Of a stretch of 64,000 nucleotides of DNA, positions 22,501 through 36,400 are shown piece by piece. Made by a program: the position numbers and the translations under genes. Origin of the DNA: Icerya purchasi (lineage: Eukaryota; Arthropoda; Insecta; Hemiptera; Monophlebidae); contig CM077115.1 in assembly GCA_039619475.1 (NCBI GenBank), forward strand, positions 40,734,944 through 40,798,943, in the 5' to 3' direction. Position 1 is the first letter of the stretch. Every line of letters starts with the position of its first letter. The notes beneath the pieces are model-generated. The model had not been told where the DNA came from, ran no database searches, and saw only the letters and a program-made list of their open reading frames with translations.

Positions 22501-25500
22501 TGATTAAATATTTTTATGCTAATAATTTTGTGGTAAATATGACGATTATCTTAGTATTTGGAATTGAGGCAATCACCACGTGGGTAGTATTGCCTGATTT
22601 GTGCAACTACACAGAAGGACTTATATGTTCACCGTACAAATCAAAACCGCCGGCAACAACTCAGCGGAGTTGCAAAATGAGGAATGCTCGGCTCTCAGAG
22701 ATTATGAACTTGATCGGAGATCAAAAGACAGTAAAAACTGAACCGGTGTGGTGGATCGGTCCTCGGAGCAAGAAACATAGACATTCAACAAAAAAAAATG
22801 TATAAAAATCGTAGCAGCTGAGATCAAAACGAGCTTATTTCAGACGTTTGCCTACGAAAGAAACATGTAAAAATAAATCAACCAAAATACCTATATAAAA
22901 AAATCGAATTATCGTCTTTAAGAAAATAATAATAACTAGAAGAAAAAAAATGGCGGACGATCTCACGAAATATTTCGAACACGATGGAAGAATCGAAAAA
23001 CAAAACTACCAAATCCCAAATAAAATGTGTTCGATAGTCGTCCAATAAAAATAAATGATGTAAAGAGAATTCAGTAACCAACTAAGGAAAGAAGAAAAAA
23101 AATATATTACGATGCGGGGAAAGAAGCATATTGAATTAACAGAAATGAGGAGCTAAAAAATAGTATAGTGTGCGTAAGTTTGTCTTTAGCTCGGTCGAAT
23201 GGTAACGGGATGAGGAAGACAGTTTGCCCACGAAGGAAATAGGCGTACAGAATTGGCTTGGACGACTTATAGCAAACGAAAATTTATGCTGCGACGTACG
23301 GAAATTCCGTTAAGTTTAACCCAATGTATACTTACAGAGTGACACATATGTGAGCGACAGCTGGGCTTCAACAAAGAAATAGTAGGCTAAATGTAGTTGA
23401 AAGAAAAATGGAGAGACCAATTCTGACATAGGCGGAGAAATACAAATACAAAAAGAAACACCATTGCAGAGTAATTGGTAAAACAGAAATATAAAACGCG
23501 ACCAATAACACGTGACAAGAAGTGAGCAAAAAAGTCAACAGCATTAACAAATTTAAAACTATATATAGAAAAGGGGAACATTGATGAAGAAATTAAATGA
23601 ACCGAACAAGAATGAAGGAAAAAACAGCGAAAATCAAGGAGCAAAAGGTTACCTTCATCACTGATACAGGATAAAAGAACTAACTGCAGCGAAAGAAAAA
23701 TTAATCAGTAAACACAAATACGTTCAGAATCGCAACTATTAGTAATAGTGCACACGATAAATATTTTTAGCCGAGAATTTCTTCCTTTAATGTTTATTAA
23801 AAAATTACCTTGACTTTGGCCAAATACTGTTCTTCCGGCTCTAATGATTCTTCCGTTCGTACTTTCTTAGCAACCGGTTCGTCCTCGGATTTTTCCGCCG
23901 GGTGTTTACCAGGCTAAAAATGGAACATAAAAACATTCATTAACTAATTACGAATGTAAACGGATTAATTTATCCGGGCGTTATTGTCAACCTATAAGCC
24001 ACAGAATCCGTTTTTGCAGCTTATTATTTTTAAACGGCGGAAAAGCAAAAGTAACAAAAATTAACCTATTATTTTTGTTTTTTGTTCGGCTAAACTAACA
24101 CGATGATACAGCATTAGAGAATGAATTATCACGGATATTTCGAAAAATTCGTCCCCGCAATAACCTTATTTTTAACAATAAATGGCGCAAACATTATCAC
24201 TATAATTGCGGATGTTTAAAATTCGAAACTAGTCGGCGATTTATTCAGTAAGTTTATATATTAAATGTTTCCTGTATTTGTACGTTTGTCATTTAACTTG
24301 AACGACTAAACAATCAACAAGAATTGAAAATGTGTGAAATTTAGAGGGGCGCGATGGTAAAAGAGTAAAAAAAATGAGTTTCAAAAAATGAAGTATCATT
24401 GTTTGCAGCAATGAATATTCCAAAACCAGTGTACAACATAATACATAATTGCGGATTATAAAAGTCTTGCCCAGCCAAAATTTCACTTATACTGGATTAT
24501 AATGTCCATAATTGTGACTTGCCAAAAAAATAAAATAAAAAAAAATGTCGGTTTCGATTTTTTCCAACGGTCTTTTGATAGAATTTCTCCATTATACAAC
24601 GAAGTTTTGAAATTTTTCGAATTAAAAGTTCAATTTTAATAGTCAAAAATAATTGATCGGATTTTTATTTTTATTATTTATAAAGAAATCTTTTCAGATG
24701 TTCGACGCTGTTAAATTCTTAATTTTAATTTATTTCTGTCCATATTTGGAATGCACTTTCATTCACCATAAATTACTTTTTTTTTTTTTTTTTTTTGTAG
24801 CATGGAACATGCTTTAGCCATGACCCAACCGCCCGGAAACGTTATGCGGGAAGGGAGACGAAAGTAGAGCGCTTATAAGAATAAGAATACCACTGTAGCA
24901 GGACAAACAGGTTTATAGTAAGCCAGCGTATTATTCATAGACGAGGTTAGCATGATTGGAGCCGAGCTGTTGGAAATTCTCAATTCGCGGCTTCAATAAA
25001 TTGCCATGGAATTCGATAAACCGTTCGGCGGACCATTGTAGTAGGACAAACGGGTTTATAGTGAGCCAGCACATTTCAGTGCACGTATTACGTAATCTCA
25101 TTTGATTTAATCGATCCTGGACCGCACCTCGATAATGTTCGACTACCCCGGTTCTCACTGCCCTCCTTCAACGTCTTCGGGTTACTTTATTGTTCATTGT
25201 AATGCTGCATGTACTTCTGCCGAAAATAATAGATGGAAGATATATCGATATCCACAATTTTGTCCGGCGATATAAACCTGGATCTGAAGAAACCTGAAAA
25301 TCGTCGATTGGTTCAATTCACGGATTACAGCTCAAAACAAATCTCGCTCTATCAACTACTCGTGGTAGATCGTGTGCATTGAAACAGTCTTCGCTCGCCA
25401 CATTGAAAGGATCGATCCGAAAAATTATATCAGTTATTTTAGTTATCATAAACCCGTACTGTCTATTACTTCTAAAGAACAAACAAAAAAATAAAACGAT

Positions 25501-27418
25501 TGTACTTTTTGTATTTCTTCATTTTTTTCATTCATAATTTCCCAACAGAACAACAGCAGCAGTTACAAAGTCGGCATTCACAACAAATCAGGCTAAAGCA
25601 TGTTCCATGTTTCATAATTTTAGCCGTAGGCTCTAAGTACAGGCGCGAAGCGCCGAGTTTTTTTTTGTATTTTAAATAGGTACACCTGCCACTACGGCAC
25701 CATTCATGATTTCTCTCTACTATATAAACAATAATCAAGGGTGTGCGACTGAGCGAACGAAGAGATTAATACGTGGAAGTTGACGAACAAAGCAAAACCA
25801 CCTAGTCTGTAAAACGAAAATACACAACGACGAAATATGCTGAAATCACCACACTGTACTCATTAAACTCACTATATCGTTACTTTATAAGAATTTCGAG
25901 AGACACGCCGAAAAATTAACAGATAGCTCGTGTAGAACGACAATTTATCATCGAATAAATTTCAAAAAATTGATGTACACGGTTTTCGAACATAACTCGT
26001 TTAAGACAACAAGACCGTATACAAGTCGAAGTACTTTGTTTCATTCGCACTTCTCATCTGGTTAAATGGCGCATATTTTCATACTTCCTTTAAGGTTTTT
26101 TAAAATGATGTATAAAACATTAAACCGTATGAATAGTATACGTGTCTCACGTAAAATAAACTTGACAACTAACTAATAAACAAATTTAAAATCAATTCGA
26201 GCACAAAAGAAATCAACTGTGTGTGCGCACGTACGTAAAATTAGAAGAACGTGAGATTTTTCAAATCATCTACCGACACCTTTAAAAATTAACAGCATTC
26301 GAAAAAAAATAAAAGCGGAAGAATTTTAATCGACAGCGGTTTATGACTAGGATACGACACAGATGGTTAGGTATTGTTCATAAGCGAATTCTCTTTAAAC
26401 GGCAAATGACAAGCCGCGTTCACCCGTTATGAATTTCGCCGGTCGGCGAATTAACCAATTCCGGTATATTCTTCTCTGACTTGAATCAATGTAAATGGAT
26501 CGTGAGAAATAACTTGTATGCTTAATCGACGTGAATTTCTGCGTAAGAGTTGCTCGGATTCTTTCTATAATCTAAGAAAAGGAAACGGTAGTTGCTTTTC
26601 ACTTGCTCTTCGAAAAACCTTACAAACAATGAACAGAGAAATCTTCTAATTTTCACTGGATATCTATTAAAAGTTTCGATGGCTCACATTCTTGATGAAA
26701 CAATCATTACAAAATACAAATTTACATTTTACTCACAAAAAAAAAGTTCCGCACGGCGCCGTGGCACTTACTGGTAAACACATTGGCGGAATAGAAAAGC
26801 CCAAGTCACTACTCCACTCGGCATGTTGCTTTTTTTCCCCATTCGATGCAAATATTATTTATAAATTTATACTTTTAATATTTAAAATTTATATTCCTCG
26901 TCGTAATTTTCGTAAACGTAAATATTCAATAATATTAAGTCGGTCGATTATTACGGATAAATGGTATTCACATTTAACGTAAACAAAAAAAATACGATTA
27001 AAAGTTCATATTTATCCAAATTTTTACAGTGGTATTCTAACGATAAAAAAAATATAAATGTCACCTTAGAAATTACAATTTTTTACACCCAATTCAGAGT
27101 GATTTACTTATGTTCGCAATACAGTTCGTTAATATACACACTCACACATAATTCACTGAAATATATTTTACATTTCATACTCGACGAAAAAGAACTCTAC
27201 GTGCAAATGAAAATGGGAAAGATTTCTTTTTACAATAATTATTCAATATTCTACCCCGAGATCTATAAAATTTATACTTAAATATTCTTCTATTTCCTAT
27301 CAATTTTGTTGAAAAGTTCACTTAAATATATTTGTTTTCGTTTTGTTCTTAAAACTTTTCGCGTCATTTTTTTCCAGAAAAATATGGGAAATGTAAATTC
27401 TTATAGAAAAACCCAAAA

Positions 27419-27451
<33 letters not shown>

Positions 27452-30400
27452 ATAAAAGATTATTATCACTATAATTATTATTACAACATAAAATAAATCG
27501 AAAATTCGTTTTACCGGTAATACTGTATTCTGCGGAAGCCCTAAAAACGGCGATGGTGGAGGAGGAACCACCGGAGCTGTTGGAGTTATCATCGCAAAAG
27601 GCGGCGGCTGAGCAGACACTGAAAATATAAAAAAAAGAAAACTTCATAAACTGTAAATTGATCGTTAACCTTGTAAAAGTCAACGTTTACATTCCTAAAA
27701 ATGTTATGACGTCTGATATAAAATATTGCATTCACTAACTTCTCCGAATAATAAACATTAATTATTCGTCCTGAAAAAGAAAAATCTTCCAAAAAATATA
27801 ACTTTCTGGAATGATAGACTACTATTTACAGTGTGAATCGAACAGTGTATCTCTTATGTACTAGCTGAAAAACGAAACTAAACAGCTGCATAGCATCCGC
27901 TAAAGAAAGCAGAATAGATATAATAAAACCAGAACAATTTACATTCGAATTGGAAAGAATAAACGAAGGCGTAAGATATGTTCAAAGCGAAAAATGATGT
28001 AGATAAAGTGTTTAAATAAAAACAAAAATATAAAACAAAAATAAAATTTTTCAAACTAAACAACAACTTCCAATGTTGTTTAGAACCGCAATAAGCGAGC
28101 AATTTGTTTTAATGTATGTAAAGATGTAATAAAAACTCTTTTACGTATTGTAAAGCATCATATTTAGTTGCCAATATTTTCGCTAAATATATAATATTAT
28201 TTGTATATTTTTAAAACGAGATGTATAATTAATATTAAAAACTAGTTTTCGGTTGAAAACATGTTCGACATTGTTAACCAAAAAAATTAATCTTTAATTT
28301 TTAATTACTTTTATAACTTGACAATTTTTTTTTGATAGGATTTTTGTGATTATGTTATTTTTTTTGTGTTGATGCCAGTAAGAATTACGTTGTAAATTTT
28401 GATAATTTTATACAAAGTATAGAAGAGAAAGAGACAGAAATGAAAGTAAGAGTGGTCGCTTCACTTCTGTCTCTTTCTCTTCTATACTTTGTATAAAATG
28501 ATCAAAATTTACAACGTAATTCTTACTGGCATCAACACAACAAAAATAACATAATCACAAAAATCCTATCCTAACATTTAACTTTCATTATATAAAATTA
28601 AGATATTGTTTCATTACATTTTCGTTACATAAAATTGTGACATTTTTTAAATAACAATAACAAAAATCCTATAACATATAACAAACGTTACATAAAATTG
28701 GGACATTTTTTTGGAACATTTTTTCGAATGGGGGTGGGAGCTTAAAAATTACGTTGCAATTAATACATACATATATATACAGTATGTCTGAAAAGTTCCC
28801 CAACTAATTCTCTACGCTCAATACAAGTAACGCCTTCTTTCGTTTAACAAAGGAAGTATGTAGTACGAAGCCTCAAGAGTGTGTACACAAAATTCCAGCG
28901 CTGCTAGTCCCTTCGTTCTACTGTATGTTCATAACCCTTGTGCAAACATATGGAACATCGAAGCGCGATTAAGTTCTGTGTTAAGCTTGATAAATCTTTC
29001 GTAGAAACATTTTCGATGATTTAAAAAGCATTCGGTGATGAAGCTCTATCATGTACAATAACATACACATGGTGGAAACTTTTCAAGCGCGGTAGAGAGT
29101 CTTGGAAGAAGACGAACGAAGTGGGTGGCCGTCAACGGCTTTTCTCAACGAAAACGCAGTGAATGTGCTCGAACAACCTCATCTTCCCCTTTGGGCTATC
29201 ACAGAAGAGCTAAACATCGGCAAAAATTTGGTAGGAATCATACTGATCGAAAAAATTAATCGGCGGTGTGCTTTCGTTTTGTTCCACACTTCTTGACTGA
29301 CAAACCAGAACAGGCTCGTTTCTTCTGCGCACAGGACTTTATGCAAACTGCCGATAGAGACCCAAATTTTTTAAAAACAATTAAGGCAACATTTTTGACA
29401 CATTACGCCGAAAATCAGATCACTGTCTTGTTGCACCCGCTCTATTCACCCGATTTGGCTTCGGCAGACTATTTTCTGTTCCCAGAAATCAAAATGAGGA
29501 TGAAGGGGCAACTTTTACAACGATATTCCGGCAATTCAATGAGCTTGCACCGAACAGTTTAAGATGATTGCACAAAATGATTTTTATAGAGCCTTTGAGT
29601 AGCTGTACGAGTGGTGCAACAAATGTATACGTAAAGAAGGATTGTATGTAGAGGGCTGATACCAATAAACTCGTTTATCTTGTACGATGTGTTTTTATTT
29701 AAATTAGTTCGGGAACTTTTCAGACATACTGTGTATATATATATATATATATCTTAATCCTTTAAATCTTGCCGTAGACGAACAGCCCTCCAGATGCTTG
29801 TTCTTCGAGAATATTTTTGAAGAGTAAATTCCCAGTTGTCTACGTCATTCTTAAATATTTACTATTTTAAAAAGAAAAAAATGTTCAGAACGGTTAAATT
29901 TAATTTACAGTTGGCGTAACGATTTCTAATAATAACTTCCATAATACAAAAATGTTATGTGATTTCTAAATAACGAAAAAACGATATATTTTCTTATTAC
30001 TCGCAGCGTAAAAATAGCATAGTAACTGATATATATTACGATTGAAATAACAAAAAAGTTGCGCGAGTATACTTACTCATCATAGGAGGTCTAGGTATTG
30101 GCGGCGCTGATCCAGGCATCATAACTATCGGCGGTGCCGGCGGTGCGGGCGGTGGAGCAGGAATAACTGGCGGTGGCGGTGGTAAAGGAGGTTTACTAGT
30201 TGGCGGAGCTGGAGCAGAGGCAGTAGTAGACGGTGGCTGAGGCGGTAAAGGTGGTTGTTTGGGCAACGGAGGTGGTGGAGCTACTGAACTATTACTAGTC
30301 GATGCAGGGGCTGATGAGGTTGGCAATGGCGGAGTGGGTAACAGGCCAACGCTCGCCGGCTTAGGCCCGATTTTTTCCTTTTCTTCGTCCGGTAACAAAC

Positions 30401-33400
30401 CTTTTACCTTATGTATCTGATGAATCTGATCTTCGATTGTAATATTCGCTCGAGCCGCACGAGTAGCTGCTTCGACACTAGATGTATGACCGTCCCAAGT
30501 AATCTGCGGCAACATAGTAAGGGTTGTAACAATTCAGAATCGCATTTTAAAAATCAAATGTTATTTCAGTGTTAAAGAAAATTAACAACATACAATAATA
30601 ATAACGGCAATTATATACTATTATTATTATTTTTTAAATTTAAAGTAACGTTTTCTTCCATAAATTCTAGATTATTAACCCGTACTACGCGTTAAATGGT
30701 ACATCAGCAATTATTCATCCGTCAGCGAAGAACCCGTCAAAATGTTTAATACGCATTCTTCCAGCGAAATAACCAATAAAAACTGGTTGCTAACAAATTT
30801 CTATATCGATTAGGAGCTGCTATTGATAATTTTTAGAAGACATTCTCCAATTATTATTTTTGTTACATATTCCTTTTCCAAATATCAATATTTCAAATGT
30901 ACTACGATCCTTTTAGTTGGCAAAAAGAGAATATAAATTCAAATATGAATTGTATTTTTCACAAACTATTTGACATCAATTAACGTTCTTGATAAAATGT
31001 AATAATAATAAAGTTCCACAAAAACCATTTGTAAGAGTTTCTTCCAAATAGTAGACAATGAGGAAATTTGATAATATATATATATATATATATACATAAA
31101 AATCCCGTGTCTTTATGTTTGTGCAGGATAAACTCGGAATTTACTTAACCGATTTTTATAAAATTTTGAAAGTACATGCAATTTGGTCCAACTTAACAGA
31201 TAGGATACTTTTTTTGTTTTAATTATTTACATAAATATTTGTTATATTAAATAATTTAATCAATCAATTTAAAAAAAAACAAATTTAATTGTTGGCTATT
31301 ACTTTTTGCTTTAATTATTTACATAAATATTTGTTATATTAAATAAAACAAATTTTGACAATTTTATTATTTTTTGAGCAGCAACTACTTTTCGTGGCGA
31401 CTTTCGTGTATCGTGCGATGTTAATCGAAATGCAACCATGTTTATCGCTGGCGCATGGCGTTATTATCGATGAATGATGAAATAAACGTTTTTTCGCTGT
31501 CGTTTACAAAAAAGTTCGTGTTATTACGGAGTTGTTGTTTATGAAAAAAAAAAATATTGTGCGATGATATTGTGCGGCATTTAATTTATTTATATTTCAG
31601 TGTATTTAATAAACGTCCTGCCTTGATAAAAAAAAAAAAAAAAATTATTTTAATATTCCTGCGGGGCACAGGTTGTTGTAACTAGAGTCACCTTCTTTAG
31701 TAAGTAGTCACTCGACCGCCGTAAAGTGCTAGCCCCCACTGGTGGCGAAACGAAACAACAACCGTGTGAGTTCTGTACGTCCACGTCGTGCAGGGTGGTA
31801 ATCTTCTATTTCGGCGGGCTTAGCGCTGATCAGAAGAGCTAAATCGGAACTCACAAAATATACAGCTGATAGGAAAACGGAGGAGGGTTTACTTGTCGAA
31901 AGTGTTCCTTCTAATAAATACCGTTAAGCTTCTTACTGCATTAACAACAGCAGACTATCAGCAACTCGCTCGTGACATATGTGCCCCAGTCGGATTGATA
32001 TATATCAGTCCAGAGCGAGTAGGCGAGTATCCGGCGCCTAAAAACTGGGTTCTTTCGACTAAGGGAGTAAACCCTAACAGAAAATTTCTAGGAAGGCAAG
32101 GAGAAACCACCTAGATCACTTTTCTCAAGAAAACTATTCAAATGGCGAACAAACAGAAAAATACGGCCCTCAGTCTCCGGCAGACCTTAAATGGTCGGAG
32201 GGTGCTAAGAATCCCCGGATTGAAAATTTTGAAAAATACTTACAAGATAGGAACATGGAACATAAGAAGCATGCTTATGCCAGGCAAACTGAGAAATACA
32301 ATAGTGGAAATGGAAAAACTGGAACTGGATATACTTGGAGTTAGTGAAATGAGATGGCCTGATACAGGGAAGTTGAAATCAAACAAGAAAATAGTCTACT
32401 TCTCAGGTAGTCCACAAAGATGTAAACATGGAGTAGCGATCTTAATAAAAGAAGAATTAGAACAATACGTAAGTGATTTCATACCATTAAATGAAAATAT
32501 GATATTACTAAAACTAAAGGGAAATCCAGTAGATGTTAATATAATACAAATACACGCGCCAACTCTAGATAAAGACGAAAAGGAAATAGAAACCTTTTAC
32601 CAACACCTAAATGATCTAGTGGCACTCACAAAGAATCATGAAATTAACATTGTCCTAGGAGATTTTAACGCTAAAGTTGGCAAAGGAAGGATAGAGGATA
32701 TAATAGGTGACTATGGTTTGGGTAAAAGAAATAAACGTGGTGACAAATTAGTGGAGTTCTGCCAAGAGAAAAATTTAATGGTAGTTAATACATGGTTCAA
32801 GCTACCTCCCCGCAGAATATACACCTGGAAGGCACCTGGAGATAAACCCGATCGGATAATACGAAATCAAATTGACTATATATTAGTTAACAAAAGATAC
32901 AGAAACGGAATCAAAAACGCGAAGACATATCCGGGCGCTGATGTCGCATCAGATCACAATCCAGTTGTAATGAAAATAGAGGTAAAATTTAAAAGATTTA
33001 AGCAGAAAACGCATAGCAATCGAATTAATACAGAAATGTTACAAGACAAAAATACAAGACTGCAAGTAGCTGAATATCTGAATAAAAAGATACGTAAAGT
33101 ACAAGGTAGTCTGCCACAAGACATAGAGCAACAATGGAAAATAATATCACAAACGGTTAATCCAACTACAGCAAATACTTTGCGGACGATGAAGAACACT
33201 AAGAAAGATCATCAATGGATGACAGACGATATCTTGAATCTAATGGAAACAAGACGGAAAAACAAGAATAATCCAAATGTTTATAAAGACATACAACAAG
33301 AAATAAAACGGAAAATAAGAGAAGCAAAAGAACAATGGATGAATGATAAATGCAAGAGATTGGAACAGTTGCAAGAGACACATGACGAATTCAATTTGCA

Positions 33401-36400
33401 TAAAGAAATTAGAAACATTACTGGAATGTTTAAACATAGAACGGCGAACATTATAACTGACACAAATAACAAAATCATAATAGATAAAATGAAGCAAACA
33501 GATACCTGGGAAAGATACATTGAGGAAATGTTTAAAGATGACAGGAGGGAAGTACGAAAGAATAAAAACCTCGTAGGCTACCATATAATGAAATGCGAAA
33601 TAATGGATGCAATAAAGAAAACAAAAAACAGAAAAGCTCCGGGGCCAGACAATATTCAAGCAGAAGTAATAAAATTACTTGACGAAGAAAACATCCAAGT
33701 ATTACTTAATATTTTTAATAAAATATACGACTCTGGCGAGATAATCAAAGAGTGGCTGAAATCAGTATTTGTTAGAATCCCAAAAAAGAGTAATCCGAGG
33801 AAATGTGAAGACTACAGACTTATTAGTCTAATGAGTCATACACTAAAAATTTTATTGAGGATAATACATAAACGGATATTTAATAAGTGTGAAGCAAATA
33901 TAAGCAGAGAACAGTTTGGCTTCCGCAATGGACTAGGCACACGAGAGGCGTTGACATGCATCCAAATCCTGGTACAAAGATGTCTGGAACAACAAAAGGA
34001 TGTATACCTATGTTTTGTTGATTTTGAACGTGCCTTCGATAATGTCAAACACAACGAACTAGTACAATGTTTAGAAGAAGCAGGAATAGATGAAAAAGAT
34101 AGGCAGATAATTGAAAATCTGTATTGGAATCAAGTGGCATATGTAAAACTGGAGAACGAAAATACAAAGGAAATACGGATTGAAAAAGGAGTCCGACAGG
34201 GTTGTATACTTTCACCCACACTCTTTAATCTCTATTCAGAAGTGGCGTTTAAAAATGCTTTAGCAAACAGTTCAGAAGGAATAAAAATTAACGGTCAGAT
34301 TGTAAACAACATACGGTATGCGGATGATACAGTTTTGATAGCGGATAGCGAATATGATCTACAAAATTTAGTTAACCGAGTAACGGACAAATGTTCCGGA
34401 ATGGGAATAAAAATAAATAAAAAGAAAACAAAAATTATGGTAGTCAGTAAAAATAGCTCAGAAATAACAGCTAACATTAGAATTAACAATTATGCAATAG
34501 AACAAGTACAAAGCTTCAAATATCTCGGTTGTAACCTGTCGAATCAATGGAATTCGGAATACGAAATCAAAGCAAGAATTGAACAGGCTCGAATTACTTT
34601 TATGAAAATGAAAAATCTATTTATAAACAAATCACTGAACTGGGATGTTAAATGGAGAATGGTAAAATGCTATGTCTGGTCAATATTACTGTACGGAATG
34701 GAAGCGTGGACCGTAAATAAATCCATAGAGAAAAAACTAGCAGGGTTTGAAATGTGGTTGTATCGGAGAATGTTGAAGATATCATGGATAGATAAAATTA
34801 GAAATCAAGAAATACTAAACAGATTGAATAAAGAGATGGAATTAGTTAAGACTGTAAAAAGAAGAAAGATTGCATATCTAGGACACATTGTGAGAAACCA
34901 AAAATATGAAATTTTAAAATTGGCCATTGAAGGAAAAATAGAAGGAAAAAGAGCTCGAGGAAGAAGAAGAAGAACCTGGATGGAGGATGCGAGAGAATGG
35001 ACGGGAATTCGGATACCGGAATTGCTACACAGCATGGCCGACAGAGAAAACGCCAGAAGAATAGTCGCTAACATCTAATGCAGATACAGCACCAACAAGA
35101 AGAAGATTCCGACAACAATAGTGTGGCAGTGATACAACTCTCCGACATTGTTGGGCATCTCAGTTGCTTTATATTTCAGTATAAGATAATGCCGCGGAGA
35201 CAATCGAACCTCAACAATGCGCGTAACAGAAATGCACGGCGTATGCGTGTTATGAGAGCTACTGAATCGGAAGAAGAAATTGCAAGAATAAACGCATGTT
35301 GTCTGCTGCTCACGTGTGGGAACACCATCAAGTGTCTATTCGTGTTAGCAAAAGACAGGTTGACCAAGAACATTGTGCACAAATTAGTGCTTAGATAATT
35401 TTCAATTTTATAAAATAATATAACTAATAGTTCGAAACCAATGTTATCTGCCTCATTTATAAAATTTAATTTTTATGTAACTAATTTATTTAGTATATAT
35501 TGTATAAATAAGTCATTGATTACAGATTAAAGTTAAAAATTAGATAAATAAAATGTAAATTCAATAAGTGTATATTAGTTGGATAATTTCATCCTCTACA
35601 TATGATTCAAAATCGGCTAAATAATTTCAGGTTTATTAGTAAAAATTAATTTGGTTGCATCAAAATAATAAGTAAAAAATTAATTTAATCTATTATAACT
35701 ACTAAGCCACAGCAACGCGTGGCTGGGTCAGCTAGTATATATATATATATTCTGAATTCGCTTATGTCTAGAAGTATTCGAAATAATTGCGAAATCTCAT
35801 AATTGAAAACCTAAATACAAATACTTCAAAAATAAAATTGAAAATTCACTATTTTATGTACGTAACTATTTTTTTAAAAAAAAAGGTAGTAGAATTATAA
35901 TTTAGACAAAAGTATAATAATACAAGACAAATTTAAAGCATCGAAAAAACAATTTTATAGAGCAATATTTTCAGAGAATAACATCATAAAAATGATCAGT
36001 ATGTAAATTACTTTTTTTTTTTCTTTTTATTTTGCATTAAAAATAAACTCACGATTAATTATTGATAAATATGATAAAAATTGGCCTGGTCTCTATTTTC
36101 CTTAAACGATGTGATGTCACCATGCCCCATTCATTCTATTAACCAACAGTACGTACACGCGTATACAGCAATTTAAATTTTTGTCTTGTTCTTATAAAAT
36201 ATTCTAAGGTATTCTTGACAAATACTATATCACTACACCAAACGGAAGTTTTACAAGTATATCAAAAATTCAGTATTACGAGAAAAATGCAATAAAATAA
36301 AAATCTACTACTGTAGAGGAATCAATTTTTGTGTAACTAACTGATCTCTTACAAATTCCACGTACATTTAAAAAAAAAAAAACAAAAAAAACGGAATCAT

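Larger units (their letters stand above)
31095..35735 (+). mobile_element. Non-autonomous Helitron, interrupted by an RTE-like LINE
   Basis: The right end has the canonical Helitron 3' signature: hairpin AGCCAC(8-base loop)GTGGCT at 35705-35724, seven bases, then CTAG at 35732-35735, followed by T. Just after the inserted LINE, an open frame at 35190 begins MPRRQSNLNNARNRNARRMR and continues ATESEEEIARINA, like the Arg-rich N-terminus of Helitron Rep/helicase proteins; the remainder of that protein is deleted. The left part (from the ATCCCGTGTCTTTATG region near 31101) has a 37-bp direct repeat at 31218-31254 and 31310-31346. The exact 5' end is uncertain because it abuts (TA)n. Confidence 0.7.

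Noticed and set aside
23368..23644. Cys/Phe-rich minus-strand frames
   Set aside because: Composition-driven; no family resemblance, and they lie within a decayed region.
26592..27281. Several small plus-strand frames in SF3A1 intron 11
   Set aside because: Short, AT-driven, overlapping each other, without motifs or splice support.
31893..32114. 73-codon frame just upstream of the LINE ORF as a LINE ORF1
   Set aside because: No RNA-binding or zinc-knuckle motif and a non-ATG start; treated as 5' untranslated region.
33240..33659. Hydrophobic minus-strand open frames across the LINE ORF
   Set aside because: Antisense shadows of a lysine-rich, AT-rich coding strand; the apparent membrane segments are a composition effect.
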